Positions 1 to 11,919 of a DNA stretch of 64,000 nt are shown here, piece after piece. This DNA is from Notospermus geniculatus. Its lineage: Eukaryota > Nemertea > Pilidiophora > Heteronemertea > Lineidae. The stretch lies in assembly GCA_002633025.1 (NCBI GenBank), contig NMRB01002944.1, positions 18,521 to 82,520 of the forward strand, read 5' to 3'. The notes under the pieces are model-generated. The model did no database searches, had not been told where the DNA came from, and saw only the letters and a list, made by a program, of their open reading frames with translations. The stretch's first letter is position 1. Every line of letters begins with the position of its first letter. The position numbers were made by a program, and so were the translations under genes.

Positions 1-1609
1 AAATCCTGAGGAAATGGTGTTTCCTTTTGTTAAAACTATATCCAGGAAGTTGCCCTCATGTGCGTGATTACTAATTACATCCCTGCACTCCCAAGTCACT
101 CTCTATTACTTCTGTTCTGATGTGAGATCGTGACTGAGTGATCGAAGTCCATCTTGCACAGGCCTTTCACTTCTATGGACACTTATCATGCTAAAGCCAG
201 GCGTACATCGCACTTTTGCGACTGGAAGTAACTGATCTGATCAGTTGCTGGTGATGTACGCGCTGCGCACACATCGCAAATTCAGAAGCTCAGTAAAACT
301 AGGAAGATCCAATCAGTCGTCATGTCCTGACCGCGTACATTGCACTTGCGACTGGCAGCAACTCTGGTAACATCCTGGGGGTGGGGACTCGATGAGACTT
401 GGTTTCGTTCAGAAAACTGGCACTGATCAGTCGCAAGCCAGCGTACATCCCAGCGACTTAACGAAACTGGGTACAACTAGCTGGCTGTCACAAGTGCCCT
501 CTGGTAGGGGGTGTGTGGCCTCCCTTGAAAAAATTTGTCTTAAGCCCTGAAAGTCCTTTTTTTGCCACTCTGCATTGTCAGCAGACAGAAAGGGGTTAGA
601 TGCCCCTTCTTCAAGCCATGGGGGATTTGAACCCCCTGTACCCCCTCCCGGCCGAAAACCTGGGCACCCGATTTTGCTTAGTATAATTTGGGCACACATC
701 GCCACTGCAAGTGGTCAATAAGTTATCTGAATGGGATCCTAGCTACGATAGAGGGCAGCACACCAAAACCCGGTCCTATACAATGGACGCCTTTTGTGTA
801 GGAAATTGATCAGGACCGGGATGTCAGTTTCATTTCAATAGTTTTAACCACTAGTGACACCTACTGAGGCAGTGGGCTAGGGTCACCATTGCCGCCTTCC
901 ATTCCATATTTTTTTCGTTCAAACTATCTCAAATTGAGGCGAATCGAAAGAAGGGTTAACGAGTTATTATTGGCTCACAGTCAACACCACGCAAATGTCC
1001 TCGCTCGACAACTCCGTCACTCCCTCCTCGGTTGAATAACCCTATTCATAATTCAACCATATGGGACCTCACAATTTCATGCAAGCATTCTTCTACTCTG
1101 TGCGGTATTATTATCAATGCGAAGGAGACACGCCAGAGCAAATTTCGTAAATCATAAAGCACGGTGTACGCTGTGCGGAAATTTCCAACGTGTACGGACC
1201 TGTGGGTCTCTGCTAAATTTTGAGGGGTGGAGAAAGAACTTCAAGTACATCAATTCTTCTATGTATTAGATTTTTCCATCAGGGCTGAAGCCACAACATC
1301 ATTGGCCCTGGTAAAGACAGAAGAGGTCATCTCAAGCTACTCATGTTCCTCACTTGGATGGGGTCTTTTACTTGTCCTTGTAAAGGCACAAGGTACAAGG
1401 CACCATGGCTTACTGTCCCATGCGATGACGTGAAGAGCAAGGGATGATTAATCCCATATGGCCCGGGCTGGATTCGAACCCGGGACCTGCCGCTTGCTAA
1501 GAATACCTGTAGGCCTATTGCATCTCATGTGCAGATGGTTTTAGAAGTCACCACGCTCAAGTCCAGCATAAAAACCTATGCTACATGTACCTTCGTGAAA
1601 ATGGCGAGA
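1..1609 (+). repeat. Copy 1 of an end-overlap duplication (matches 2948-4573)
   Basis: Near-identical to 2948-4573 in the same order, apart from a dissimilar stretch (about 480-730 here), scattered substitutions and an insertion/deletion inside the SINE near the 3' end. Copy 1 stops exactly at the single N at 1610, and the match in copy 2 simply continues. That is the pattern of a contig end left unmerged with the next contig. It contains a GTCGC-rich repeat (about 205-480) and a SINE (1255-1512). Confidence 0.8.
1255..1512 (-). mobile_element. tRNA-derived SINE (family A), minus orientation
   Basis: Read on the minus strand it starts with a tRNA-like head having the B box GGTTCGAATCC, followed by the family body (GGGACAGTAAGCCATGG, CAAGTGAGGAACATGAG) and the end GCCCTGATGGAAAAATC. 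It is one of more than a dozen copies in the window; the tail is a short A/TACAAA-rich repeat. Open frames across it reflect the shared body sequence and are not genes. Confidence 0.85.
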
Positions 1610-1794
1610 NTACCATGGTTGTACATGAGACATCTGTACTGCTGATGGTTGATGATATGTGGTCTAGGAAAACCCGTCGGATATCGCTGAATGATCAACA
1701 AGGGCTGTCAGATTGCCTGTGCATTGATCTGCTACTGTTTACCTGTTACGAAGTAGATTTCAGCGATTGAAATGTGTCAGTTCGCCAAGGCATT

Positions 1795-2030
1795 AAAGGG
1801 CCACAATATTTCCACTTTTTGTCGACAGGCGGCGCCACTGGCGGTGATTGCATCATTCTCCAATACGGTAGTTTTGCCTTTCCCTCCAGTGTTGGAGAAT
1901 GTATGATTACAATGCAATGCATACGTGGATACCCTAGGAACTAGAGTTACTCTACAGGGGGCGGGTTCATAAGCGGTAGTTTAACAACATTGTCAACAGA
2001 GGTCTCCCTTAGCGGGTATGTTTAGTGCAG
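1795..2030 (+). mobile_element. MITE-like repeat, relative of 48911-49197
   Basis: Shares GTCGACAG.CGGCGCCAC, CAGTGTTGGAGAATGTAT and AGAGGTCTCCC with 48911-49197 in the same order and orientation. Starts AAAGGGCCAC; no coding content. Immediately followed by a second, unrelated foldback element. Confidence 0.55.
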
Positions 2031-2032
2031 GA

Positions 2033-2285
2033 TAGACAAATCCGAAAATCCTAGATCTGTTCACTTCCGCCGAAATCTCAACCACAACCTCGATCTGAAA
2101 CCAGCTGACGTGATGCAGTCCATGATTCAGCAATGGTCGACTCTGACGCAACGTCGTCGAAGTCACTGTCGTGGGGTTCTCTGCATCACGTCATTCAGTT
2201 TCAGACCGATGTTGTGTTTGCCATTTTGGTGGAAGTGCGCAGATCTTTCTCGTTTACGTCAATTTGGGATTGGTCTACTATAGGG
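2033..2285. mobile_element. Foldback MITE (family B)
   Basis: The ends are inverted: TAGACAAATCC on the left, GGGATTGGTCTA on the right. Inner arms pair CACTTCCGCCGAAATCTCAA with the GGTGGAAGTGCGCAGATC side and CTCGATCTGAAACCAGCTGA with TTCAGTTTCAGACCGATG. Further copies lie at 17025-17250 and 48424-48698. Non-coding, non-autonomous. Confidence 0.7.
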
Positions 2286-2947
2286 AAGGAATAGTGTGCA
2301 GGAGTCATGGGTGACACCTGCTCTGCCCCAGTTGCCGATATTATACGAACAGACATAACGTGAGATCAGAGATCCGTAATCTTTTCAACAAATCAATGAC
2401 AACCTCTCAAAAGGCACAACTTCGCCAAAAATCTTTTCACGGAATTTACTGAATAAGCCATAGTAAACACTGATTCACCAAAGACGTGCACTGCGCATAT
2501 TTTCAATGGCCGTAACTCAAGGGGGTGTGATTGCAAATTAGGAAGTTTTCGAACACAATAAACCGAACGAAGAGGTCTCCAGGTATGCGAACAATGCCTT
2601 GCCCTAAAGTGACCGTAGATTCAGAACTAGATGTGCGCAGTTTCGGGAATTTGTTAACGATTATCTGACGACCTTGGAAGTGCACCGGGCACTCATGGTG
2701 ATAGGTAGTGTCACCCCAAATTGACTTACGAGTCTGTACATTAAAATGTACAGTGAAACATACTAATTCTTGTCAAACTTGGGATGAAACTGAAATCGTC
2801 ATCAAGTGACTTCAACTTTTTGGGAAACTGACAGCAGTTTCTAAAAATTTACGCTGAAAGTGACTTCAAAACTTCTTAATTTCGTGAAAAGGTTTGGCTT
2901 CCCGTCCAAAAAACTCTTATCTCGAATGCAGAAGGAAGTGTTCGTCA

Positions 2948-4573
2948 AAATCCTGAGGAAATGGTGTTTCCTTTTGTTAAAACTATATCCAGGAAGTTCC
3001 CCTCATGTGCGTGATTACTAATTACATCCCTGCACTCCCAAGTCACTCTCTATTAGTTCTGTTCTGATGTGAGAACGTGACTGAGTGATCGAAGTCCATC
3101 TTGCACAGGCCTTTCGCTTCTGTGGACACTTATCATGCTAAAGCCAGGCGTACATCGCACTTTTGCGACTGGAAGTAACTGATCTGGTCAGTCGCTGGTG
3201 ATGTACGCACTGTGCGCACATTGCAAATTCAGCAACTCAGTAAAACCAGGAGGATCCAATCAGTCGTCATGTCCTGACCACGTATATCGCACTTGCGACT
3301 GGCAGCGACTCGATGAAACTGGGTACAACTAGTCGCTAGTGCTACTGGTGGCGACTGGCAAAATCTCAGTTCCAGCGAGTCGCAAGGTTGCGTACATGGA
3401 CCGTTACCAGCGACTGATCAGTCGCCTCCAGTTCCAGCTAGATCCTCCCAGTTGCCAGTAGCTCAGTGGCGACTAGATGTCTCCAGTCGCAAAAAGTGTG
3501 ATGTACGCTAGGTTTTAGAGACCCTCAACAAAGATGGTGGCCTACTATAGTTCTCCCACATGGCGTCGTGATCAACGCATGGCCAATGGGGATCCTAGCT
3601 ACGATAGAGGGCAGCACACCGAAACCCAGTCCTATACAACGGACGCCTTTTGTGTAGGAAATTGATCAGGACTGGGATGTCAGTTTCATTTCAACAGTTT
3701 TAACCACTAGTGACACCTATTGAGGCAGTGAGCTAGGGTCCCCATTGCCGCCTTCCATTCCATATTTTTTTCGTTCAAACTATCTCAAATTGAGGCGAAT
3801 CGAAAGAAGGGTTAACGAGTTATTATTGGCTCACAGTCAACACCACGCAAATGTCCTCGCTCGACAACTCCGTCACTCCCTCCTCGGTTGAATAACCCTA
3901 TTCATAATTCAACCATATGGGACCTCACAATTTCATGCAAGCATTCTTTCACTCTGTGCGGTATTATTATCAATGCGAAGGAGACACGCCAGAGCAAATT
4001 TCGCAAATCATAAAGCACGGTGTACGCTGTGCGGAAATTTCCAACGTGTACGGACCTGTGGGTCTCTGCTAAATTTTGAGGGGTGTAGAAAGAACTTCAA
4101 GTACATCAATTCTTCTATGTATTAGATTTTTCCATCAGGGCTGAAGTCATACCATCATTGGCCCTGGTATACGGAAGAGGCCATCTCAAGCACGTTAAGC
4201 TACTCATGTTCCTTAAGCCCCCTTAAGCCCCACTCCGGGGCCCATACGGCGAGTAAAAACAGACATTTTGGCCAATTTCTACGGTGCCCAGTTTCATCCA
4301 GTCTAATTTCCGTTTGTCCATTGAGGTGATTTCGGCATAATTAATCTTATATCCCTGTTTTAGTCTCTAAAATCCACAGCAAGCCGCTGGGTGGGGAAAA
4401 TCGCATTTGTGACCTAGGCTTAACTTGGATGAGGTCTTTTACTTGTACCTGCTGCTTGCTAAGAATACCTGTAGGCCTATTGCATCTCATGTACAGATGG
4501 TGTTAGAAGTCACCACGCTCAAGTCCAGCATAAAAACCTACATGTATGTTATACCTTCGTGAAAATGGCGAGA
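2948..4573 (+). repeat. Copy 2 of the end-overlap duplication (matches 1-1609)
   Basis: Begins AAATCCTGAGGAAATGG like base 1 and ends in GGCGAGA like 1603-1609. Differences from copy 1 are point changes, a GTCGC-rich palindromic stretch (about 3310-3510) absent from copy 1, and a roughly 220-bp insertion in the SINE. Confidence 0.8.
4116..4475 (-). mobile_element. SINE family A split by an insertion (4213-4430)
   Basis: Corresponds to the SINE at 1255-1512, but after CTCATGTTCC it is interrupted by about 220 bp starting TTAAGCCCCC and ending GGCTTAA, then resumes at ACTTGGATGAGG. The flanking TTAA on both sides is suggestive of a TTAA-targeting element, but the uninterrupted copy lacks TTAA, so the mechanism is uncertain. 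Part of the SINE between the body and the tRNA head is also deleted. Confidence 0.65.
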
Positions 4574-4789
4574 ATTTCTGCAACATCTGCTCAATTTCAA
4601 AGATTCAAATCGCGTTATTTATATTCAGCATATTTTTAATGATCTTCATGAAATTCACATATCAGATGATCGTAGTATAGACCCCCAGCTGTTCAATGAC
4701 GATGATTTACATAAATAAAGCTATTTTATGTGCATTTTAGGGGATCATGTTACAGGTATCTGTTGACGAGATTTTCTGTTCGGGGAGCA

Positions 4790-5430
4790 GGTTGCAGTAG
4801 TTGAGGGTCCAACTGCAGCGCACCAGGCGATATCGCAAGTGATCGAATCGCCACCGATCTTCTCGCCAGCCACTGCAGACGAGGCGATATCAGTTGTTTG
4901 ACAATGGGTGAACATCGCTGGAAAGAAGATCCCACGCATCGCTGTCCAGCGCACACCTGGCGTCAACAGCCGATTTTGCTCGTTTGCAATCAGATCACTT
5001 GCATTATCACCTGGTAGCTTTATGGCTACGTCAGGTCGACCTAGCGAAGGCACAAAACAGGCGCCAACTGACTTTTCCGGATCACTTTGCATCTGCGGCA
5101 CGACAGCGTGGAACAAATCAGTCGTCGCCGATCTGGTGTGACATGACTGCAGTTGCCTCTCAATTACGAAGATCGGGATCAGTCGCCGATCAAAAAGATC
5201 ACAAATCACAAGGAAGAACCTATTCAACTTCTGTGTCATCCCGACGGGCGTAATCCATTCGCAGTCAACCTGACTCGAGTTACGATTCCCTATGCACTGA
5301 TGCTGCTTGTTCCATGATGATCGTACACATTTTCGTTTTTGTGACCTGACCGTGATTGCGACACCTGATGCCGACTGTTCCGTCGTAGCGCAGGCAATCG
5401 CAGTGTCACCTGACATCCGCATTTAGAGGC
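4790..5430 (+). repeat. GTCGC-rich dispersed repeat (family G)
   Basis: Blocks such as TGACATGACTGCAGTTGC, ATCAGTCGCCGAT, CCTGACTCGAGTTACGATT and GATGCCGACTGTTCCGTCG recur in the same order at 10910-11300, 13250-13680 and 52960-53560 and inverted at 14280-14578. It is unusually rich in GCGAC/GTCGC and CGATCGG-type steps. No open frame is conserved between copies and no terminal repeats were recognised. Confidence 0.7.
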
Positions 5431-5784
5431 CATGGTGTACAAAGCTAAGTGTTTTGAGCCAATGATACAAGTATTTGACAAAACTATTAGGGGGTCCCTG
5501 TCATGGCTATGCAGAGGAGGGAACTCGGCACTCGCACGTGCCCCCTGATTTGCATCATTATGCAGATGTTGGCACCTTGTTCGTCTCTACCCTTAAGATC
5601 CTGGGCTGCCGGTCGATGACTTTGCAACGTTTNGGAAGACTTGGGAATTCCAGGCCGGCAACCTAGTGGCCTCCTTTCCTTAGATAGAGGGGACAACATC
5701 TGGGATGGCGTACAGGACGTACCAATAATACGGCAGACTCGATATCTATATCTCGGTCTTCCATAAAGGGGGAATAGCAGGGTT

Positions 5785-6003
5785 TAAAGGGACCCTGCAG
5801 GCAACTTGCTGTTGGCTCATATCAGTGCGGTCACTTCATCACAGGTGGCGCTAGCAACTGACAACCTGCGGATTTGGGTGCAAATGTTGATGTTTAGTGT
5901 ATTTTACTTGCAATACATGTCAGAGTTAGATTCTCATGCCAACTGATCGGTGTAATGTGCACATCAAAATGCCTATGGGCAGGATGACTGTATGGTTCCT
6001 TTA
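5785..6003. mobile_element. MITE with AAAGGGACCCT ends (family C)
   Basis: Begins TAAAGGGACCCTGCAGGC and ends GGTTCCTTTA. It matches 48703-48915 in inverted orientation, including TTACTTGCAATACATGTCAG and GGCGC(C/T)A. An isolated end of the family (AGGGTCCCTTTAAA) is at 50858-50871. Confidence 0.65.
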
Positions 6004-6117
6004 ACATATTGAACCATGATGACTAACTGCACATAACCCTTTTTACAGGTACATTTACCAGACGTTTTCAACACGAGGGATTCTTGACTCATTTGTCAGC
6101 TGGTTTTGCCCATTGGG

Positions 6118-6310
6118 GTTCCTACCCCCTCCAGGGTAAGGGCGGCTCCACGATTTCAGGAAAGAGGGGGCGCGCTGTGCTAGAAACATTGAAATCTGCA
6201 GTTAATTTCAATGATTTGCTCCAAATTACAGAATTTCATGGTCGATTTTACAGGTTGGCCGAAAGTGGCAGGGGGGGGGGGAGAGGTGCGTCCCCTCCCC
6301 TGGACCTGCT
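6118..6310 (+). mobile_element. GGCGGATCCAGG-type MITE (family D)
   Basis: Contains GGCGGCTCCACGATTTC, AGAAACATTGAAATCTGC, TTTCAATGATTTGCTCCAAA, and a G-run before a C-rich end. The same arrangement occurs at 45553-45738 and 50483-50755, and inverted at 21620-21790; the ends alone appear at 29873-30136. Terminal GGCGGATCC/GGATCCGCC inverted repeats mark the family. Confidence 0.75.
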
Positions 6311-6480
6311 GTAGGAATCACACATCCTTACTGGCCATTTGAACATCCCAGACTTGGCAATGCATACATGTGTAGATCATCTACCAGCAGCCACTGGGAT
6401 ATATCACACTCCAGACATGCTCACTCGGTCTGGTACGAAGGCTGAACTCGCGAGGCAGAAAACTCACCGAAAAATACGCG

Positions 6481-6548
6481 CACACGCGAGCTATCTGCTG
6501 AGCAAACAGTCTCGACTGACTTTTTGCTCAGCAGATAGCTCTAGTGTG
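6481..6548 (+). other. Near-perfect 68-nt hairpin, pre-miRNA-like
   Basis: Arms CACAC, a 2x2 mismatch, then GAGCTATCTGCTGAGCAAA pair perfectly with TTTGCTCAGCAGATAGCTC and GTGTG, around a 16-nt loop. Stem length (about 24 bp with one internal loop) and size fit an animal pre-miRNA, though short foldback repeats look the same. No second copy was noticed in the window, unlike the MITEs. Confidence 0.45.
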
Positions 6549-6837
6549 CCGCAAACTTAAAACTGTGCAAAGCAACCCACTGGGGACATATCACCCACAT
6601 CGCACCACACCAAACATACCAAAGACGTGATTGGGACCCATGCACCTACACCCCGACATGTTTAGTACACATTTCTCTCCAAGCACACTTGAGCATATCT
6701 GGGTGTTTACATTATGATTTCAGTTTAAAATTCTATGCAAATATCTGTCACATTGTGAACATTTGTGAATAATGACCGTCATTTCTCATTCATGTCACAG
6801 GATGTTTCGCGTCGCGCAAATGTGGCGATGGTATTTT

Positions 6838-7310
6838 TATTTGTTTGATTTTCCGTCAGGGCCGAAGCCATAGCATTATTGGCCCTGGTAAGTACGGAAG
6901 AGGCCATCTCAAGCTACTCATGTTCCTCACTTGGATGGGGTCTTTTACTTGCCCTTGCAAAGGAACAAGGTACAAGGCACCATGGGTTACTGTCCCATGC
7001 AACGGACGTGAAGAGCCGGGAATGAAATCTCATATGGGCCAGGCTGGATTCGAACCCGGGACCTGCCACTTGCTGAGCAGGTTCAGGTCCGGGTTCGACT
7101 CTCGGGCCGTAAGGGATTAATCACCCCTGGCTCTCCAGTCTGTTGCGTGGGACAGTAAGCCGTGGTGCCTTGCACCCTGTGCCTTTACAAGGGCAAGTAA
7201 AAGACTTCATCCAAGTGAGGAACATGAGTAGCTCGAGTTGGCCTCTTCCGTACTTAATGCTATGGCTTCAGCCCTGAAGGAATACAAATACAAATACAAA
7301 TACAAATACC
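6838..7310. mobile_element. Two SINE family A copies arranged head to head
   Basis: 6838-7080 is a minus-orientation copy (B box as GGATTCGAACC, head ending near GCCACTTGCTGAG). It is followed at once by a plus-orientation copy with head CAGGTCCGGGTTCGACTC, body GGGACAGTAAGCCGTGG and a 3' tail of TACAAA repeats ending at about 7310. Together they form a roughly 470-bp imperfect inverted repeat. Confidence 0.8.
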
Positions 7311-7757
7311 GGTACTCAAAAGAAGGGATATTCCCTGCTTTTCGTCACACTATAACCAAGGTTTCATCACTCTGGTCCCCTTAGGGCAATGTGCAAGACA
7401 CGTGTCTTCTGCACTACAATCTTCTACGGACCGTGAAAACCCCTTAGTTGACAGCAAGGTTGAGAATACTGAAGACTGATTCCAAGACAGTGTTGCATTC
7501 AAGGTACAATGAAAACATCCTATTATACAGACACCCTCAGGGTCCATCGCTGAGTCACGTGTCAAAGAGGACCTCAAAAGCCATCAGACCGAAAAGAAGG
7601 GAAGTGGACCCTAGATTTTGAGATCAAGAATTACACAATCGTTTTTGCAGTGGTTGAGTTCAGAAGGTCATGAATAGTGATAGTCTCGCATGAACTTTCT
7701 GTGAGGTCATCAGCCAGGACGTGTGTCTACGTTGATGCACACCTGTGTCATTTTGAT

Positions 7758-7861
7758 TAGATTTTTCCATCAGGGCTGAAGCCATAGCATTATTGGCCCT
7801 GGTAAGTACGGAAGAGGCCATCTCAAGCTACTCGTGTTCCTCACTTGGATGGGGTCCTTTA
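7758..7861 (-). mobile_element. SINE family A fragment truncated by the sequence gap
   Basis: Carries the 3' half of the SINE on the minus strand (TTTTTCCATCAGGGCTGAAG to ATGGGGTCC) and runs into the N run. The rest of the copy is presumably in the gap. Confidence 0.75.
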
Positions 7862-7891
7862 NNNNNNNNNNNNNNNNNNNNNNNNNNNNNN
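7862..7891. other. Assembly gap (30 N)
   Basis: Run of N following a SINE fragment. The true length is unknown; the repeat content explains the assembly break. Confidence 0.95.
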
Positions 7892-8611
7892 GCTATCAAG
7901 GATGCTGGTTGCTGGGTCTTCCTTGAATGCATGGAAAAATAATGACGTGAGCAGTTGCCAACTGCAGAGGCCGTGAAGGCAGCTTGGACGCCTGCTATAG
8001 TTGGGTTTCCAGAATGTCATGGATGTCGTGGGCAGACCGACCACCTTTTTGTGAATGCTGAGTAGTCAATTCAACAATAATTCAATTCATGGTGGCGGAA
8101 CCCGGATAATTCCACCACGTTACCTAACGGCCTGCCCAGTTACACGACCAGCGAGAAAATCTCCTCCCAAGTCCCCCTCAAGCAATCTCCCGCACAAAAA
8201 CCACCGAAATCCTCACAAAAACAAACTACAAGATCTGAATGGTCAGCTAAACGTCAAAGCAGTTGATACCCAGCCTCCTATTCAGATGATTATCAACAAG
8301 TAGAGCTGGCCTTGAGAGTCAGTCAGCCATCAATTCACACCAAAACCTTGACCCACGAGTGACTGCTTGGGACTGTTACTGAGGAACGAGTAATGATCTC
8401 AGTTGCATTCGAAGGGAGAAACCCTTTGTCCATTTATTACTGAATAGGATCATTTTTCAGAGCCTGGATGGATGGATGACTGCCCTGGACCAGTTGCTTC
8501 AGTGACCATGGTCTAGAAGTGTAACTGTCGTTAATTTTGACAATGTCAGATCAGGCCCCGCACAGTGTACCGTTCAATGCAAGGTAGAAGTTTGCTACGT
8601 TGGGTTGGAGC

Positions 8612-8942
8612 AGGGGCGTGTCCAGAGGGGGCCCTGACCCCCTGCTCGTGCAGGCCATAGATTTTTTTACCCGTATCACTTCAAGCGAGCATAAATGACA
8701 GGGAGAGGGGCAAGTAGGTGACGGTTCTAGCAGGTTCTCGAAACTTCGGACCCCTGCTCTGTTAGGCCTACCCGCTGTATCAGTTGTTGGGTGTGGCGGA
8801 TGCGACCAGGTTCACTCAGTCAAGAGTGCAGATTTTACAAAATTTCCCGACGCGAGGGGGGACACCTCCCCCCTCGTGCGCCCCTCTGGCTCCACCCTCG
8901 ATCCCCTGGACCCCTCTGCTCGAAATCCTGGACACGCACCTG
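8612..8942. mobile_element. Element with CAGGGGCGTGTCCAG ends
   Basis: Left end CAGGGGCGTGTCCAG and right end CTGGACACGCACCTG are imperfect inverted repeats, with G/C-run-rich flanks like family D. The internal sequence has no recognisable protein. The adjoining 9000-9230 shows nothing I recognise. Confidence 0.45.
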
Positions 8943-9769
8943 TGGAGATGCAGTTAGTTTTTCGGCCAAAGCAAAGGAAAACTGTAACTGTCTGATGAAT
9001 GTCCTGACTCCTGAAAAACAATTTGACTGAAAAGTTTTCCACCACACTGCCATCTTGGTGGATTCGGTCAAATATGGAAGAACACAGCTCCAACCTCAAG
9101 AGCCAAGGCCCACAAGAGCCAAAGATGTACTTGTAGTTTTTTGCCAATTCACAAGGTGTCACTGTCAACATCTTTGAATACCACCACCACTTGAGATTCT
9201 CAAGACGGGACAAAACAAGGCTTGTCTGCATTTAAAGGCCTCGAGAACGATTCACCTCAATAGGCCAGCAGAACTGTACATACTTTGTGTTTCATGTTGA
9301 AGAATGTACAACATCTTCACCAACTTAGGGTGGAACAACCATGAAATTCATTGGCAAAGACTCAAATCAAACTTGACTCTGTTCTGCATGTAACTTTCCA
9401 TGCATTGCATACGAAAGTCTGTGACAACTTATAATGGAACCGACGTCGACAATGCACTGGTAATACAAACAGTGTCAAAGCATAGATGGACTTTGATAAA
9501 GTGAATGGAACGGTTTAGGTTTGGGCATGGGAAGGCAGGCTGCTTGAACAAAATAAAACTTGTCATAAAATTCACCCATGCATACGACACAAACTGGAAA
9601 AGAGAAATAGTGATAAGGGACCGGCAAGGGGTGTTTGAGATTTGTAGTTTCTATGCCTGCAGCTTGCTTGTAGCAGTTACGATAACGGTAGCAGGCAAGT
9701 GGGCCGCAAACCAACCGTCGTGGGCAAGGATGGGGTCAGCAATGAGCACCATACTCCCACCTTTAGCCA

Positions 9770-9925
9770 GTCCATCGCATGGGACAGTAAGCCTTGGTGC
9801 CTTGTACCTTGTTTCTTTGCAAGGGCAAGTAAAAGACCCCATCTAAGTGAGGAACATGAGTAGCTCGAGATGGCCTCTTCCATACCTACCAGGGCAAATA
9901 GTGCTATGGCTTCGGCCCTATTGGA
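9770..9925 (+). mobile_element. SINE family A 3' portion (copy repeated at 12105-12260)
   Basis: Plus-orientation body from CGCATGGGACAGTAAGCC to GGCTTCGGCCCTA; the tRNA head is missing. Because it lies in the overlap duplication, the fragment at 12105-12260 is the same locus seen twice. Confidence 0.75.
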
Positions 9926-10909
9926 ACTGCACGAACACAGTTACTACCTGATAGTACATCCTCATGATCATAGGGCGAGGAGAACTGCTATAGAGGGCTG
10001 GTCGAGACAACTCAACCTTCCTTACCCAGCCCTGCGGCCTAACATCATGAAGGACATCACCACCCACTTGCTTACCACCAACGGCTTGGTTGTTGAGGGC
10101 TACAAGAAGAAGTTCGCCAAAATACCTTCAAAGGACAGGTATGGATGTCCACCTTACGCAAGCCAGACTTCCAAAACCAAACGTCCGGTTTCCACTTGGC
10201 GTTTTCCACCAAGGTTTGCCGTGAGCAGTGTGGTTTTCCCTATATGGCTTCAGCCCTGACTGGGAAAGAACAATTTCGCTCCACAACTTTCACGTCAGGT
10301 CAAATGATGACATTGGCAACAAGGAAGACACCACAACCTGTGAAGGGTACGGCCTAATTTACTCAACGAACGGCCAAACTCCAAAAGGGGAATTCTTCCA
10401 AAGGCTGCCTGGTGGAAGAATTTCTTGGAAACCTTCTGACACGCGAAGGTCAGTGTCAGTATGTCATGGAATTGTTTGGTTCATAATTCGGAATAAGTAT
10501 GCTGGAAAAATAGACCCAGAGAATCAAAGGCACCTACCAGGCCACTAGGCCAGGGGAACAAGGCCAGAAGGGCCGGGATTAGGTCATGTTTTGAGCTGCT
10601 TCGTGCATGTGTTCTAGTCCAGGAGGTTTTGGGGGCAGTAGGGTACGATACTAAGAAACATGAAATACTTGTTTCCACACCATTGGAAGTACTTCTTTGG
10701 CTATTGTTGTGAAAGTATGTGACGTCCGTGATTTTGTCGGAAATGAGGACGTTTCCGAAAATTTTGACCTTCAGCGAGACATGATGGAAGGGGGTCCAGC
10801 CCATTGATGGCAGGGGGTCGGAAGACTGAACTTCGTGTAGTGAGGAATGAATGCTTATTCAAGCCTCCCAAAATTCGATACAACTGGAACAAGTTGTAAT
10901 TCTGATGTT

Positions 10910-11300
10910 AGGTCACCTTGCGACGACACAGAAGAGGTGCCGACTGACTTTCCCGGATCACTTTACATGTACGTCTGAGGTCCGATCACGTGGAACAAAT
11001 CAAGCAGTCGCCGGTATAGCGTGACACGACTGCAGTTGCGTCTCACTTGCGACGATCGGCATCAGTTGCTGATTCGAAAGATCACGAATTGCAACAGTTG
11101 AACGTGTTGAACTTCTGCTCCACGAAGAATCTCGAATCCATTCGTAATCGGCCTGATTCGAGTTATGATTTCCCACAAGCGGATGCTGTCTGTTCCATGA
11201 TGACCGCATACATTTTCACTTTTACGACCTGACCCTGATTTCTTCAGCTGATGCTGACTGTTTGTCGCACCGCAGGCAATCGTAGGCGCGATCTCACATT
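10910..11300 (+). repeat. GTCGC-rich dispersed repeat, family G
   Basis: Same block order as 4790-5430: GCCGACTGACTTTCCCGGATC, TGACACGACTGCAGTTGCG, CGATCGGCATCAGT, CCTGATTCGAGTTATGATT, GATGCTGACTG. Its partner in the second overlap copy is 13250-13680, and an inverted partial copy follows at 14280-14578. Confidence 0.7.
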
Positions 11301-11919
11301 CCCCAGCATAAAACCCAACACATTTTTGGCAGCATTTTGGGCATCCAGAATTTGGGCGTCGACGTTTTTTTGTCACAAACATTGCATCATGGGGCAGACT
11401 GGAGACATGACTGCAGTTGCGTCTCGCCGGCGACGATCGGCATCAAACTGGTGCAATTCGAACACAGCGCTTCACCTTGAATGGTGGTCACTGTTCGTCA
11501 TTCAAGGTAGATCAGGGAAAAGGAGTGGGTCTTGCGTACCCAGCAACACACCATGGGCTCTCTCTCAGCTATCAACAGGTATCCTTACGCTACCTGAGCA
11601 AAAAATCCCCGGTACAACAATGCATGCAACTGAAACGTAAACAAATGCTGAAACATGGCATGTTCTATGTGGTAACCTTGTGAGGCATGCCAAGGTAAAG
11701 ATGTTCAACTTTGTTTAGGATCAAATCAGGGCCTTTGGGTTGTGGGGTGGCTGAGCAGGAGTCTGAGCACGGCAGGTCATGGGACAATAGCTACGACAAG
11801 GATATGGGCCTTCGTCTCAGTCTAGTTTAGCCTAGATAGTTAATTTGTGGCCAAATCTCATGCGAGTCTGCCCAAGTTTGTATCACAGTCAGGTCGCAAA
11901 AGTGGAAATGTGTGCGCTN

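Larger units (their letters stand above)
9585..11918 (+). repeat. Copy 1 of a 2.3-kb overlap duplication (matches 11920-14281)
   Basis: Ends exactly at the single N at 11919, and the second copy starts immediately after it. The first roughly 1.03 kb (to about 10617) appears identical between copies. The rest differs by scattered substitutions and small indels, as two haplotypes would. It contains a SINE fragment (9770-9925), an unrecognised partly open stretch (9870-10548) and a family G repeat. Confidence 0.85.

Noticed and set aside
8055-8303. 82-codon Pro/Lys-rich open frame
   Set aside because: Low complexity, next to a gap, no domain or splice evidence.
9870-10548. Open frames of 129 and 106 codons repeated identically at 12205-12883
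   Set aside because: The repetition reflects the assembly overlap, not conservation. The start lies in SINE sequence and no family is recognised.
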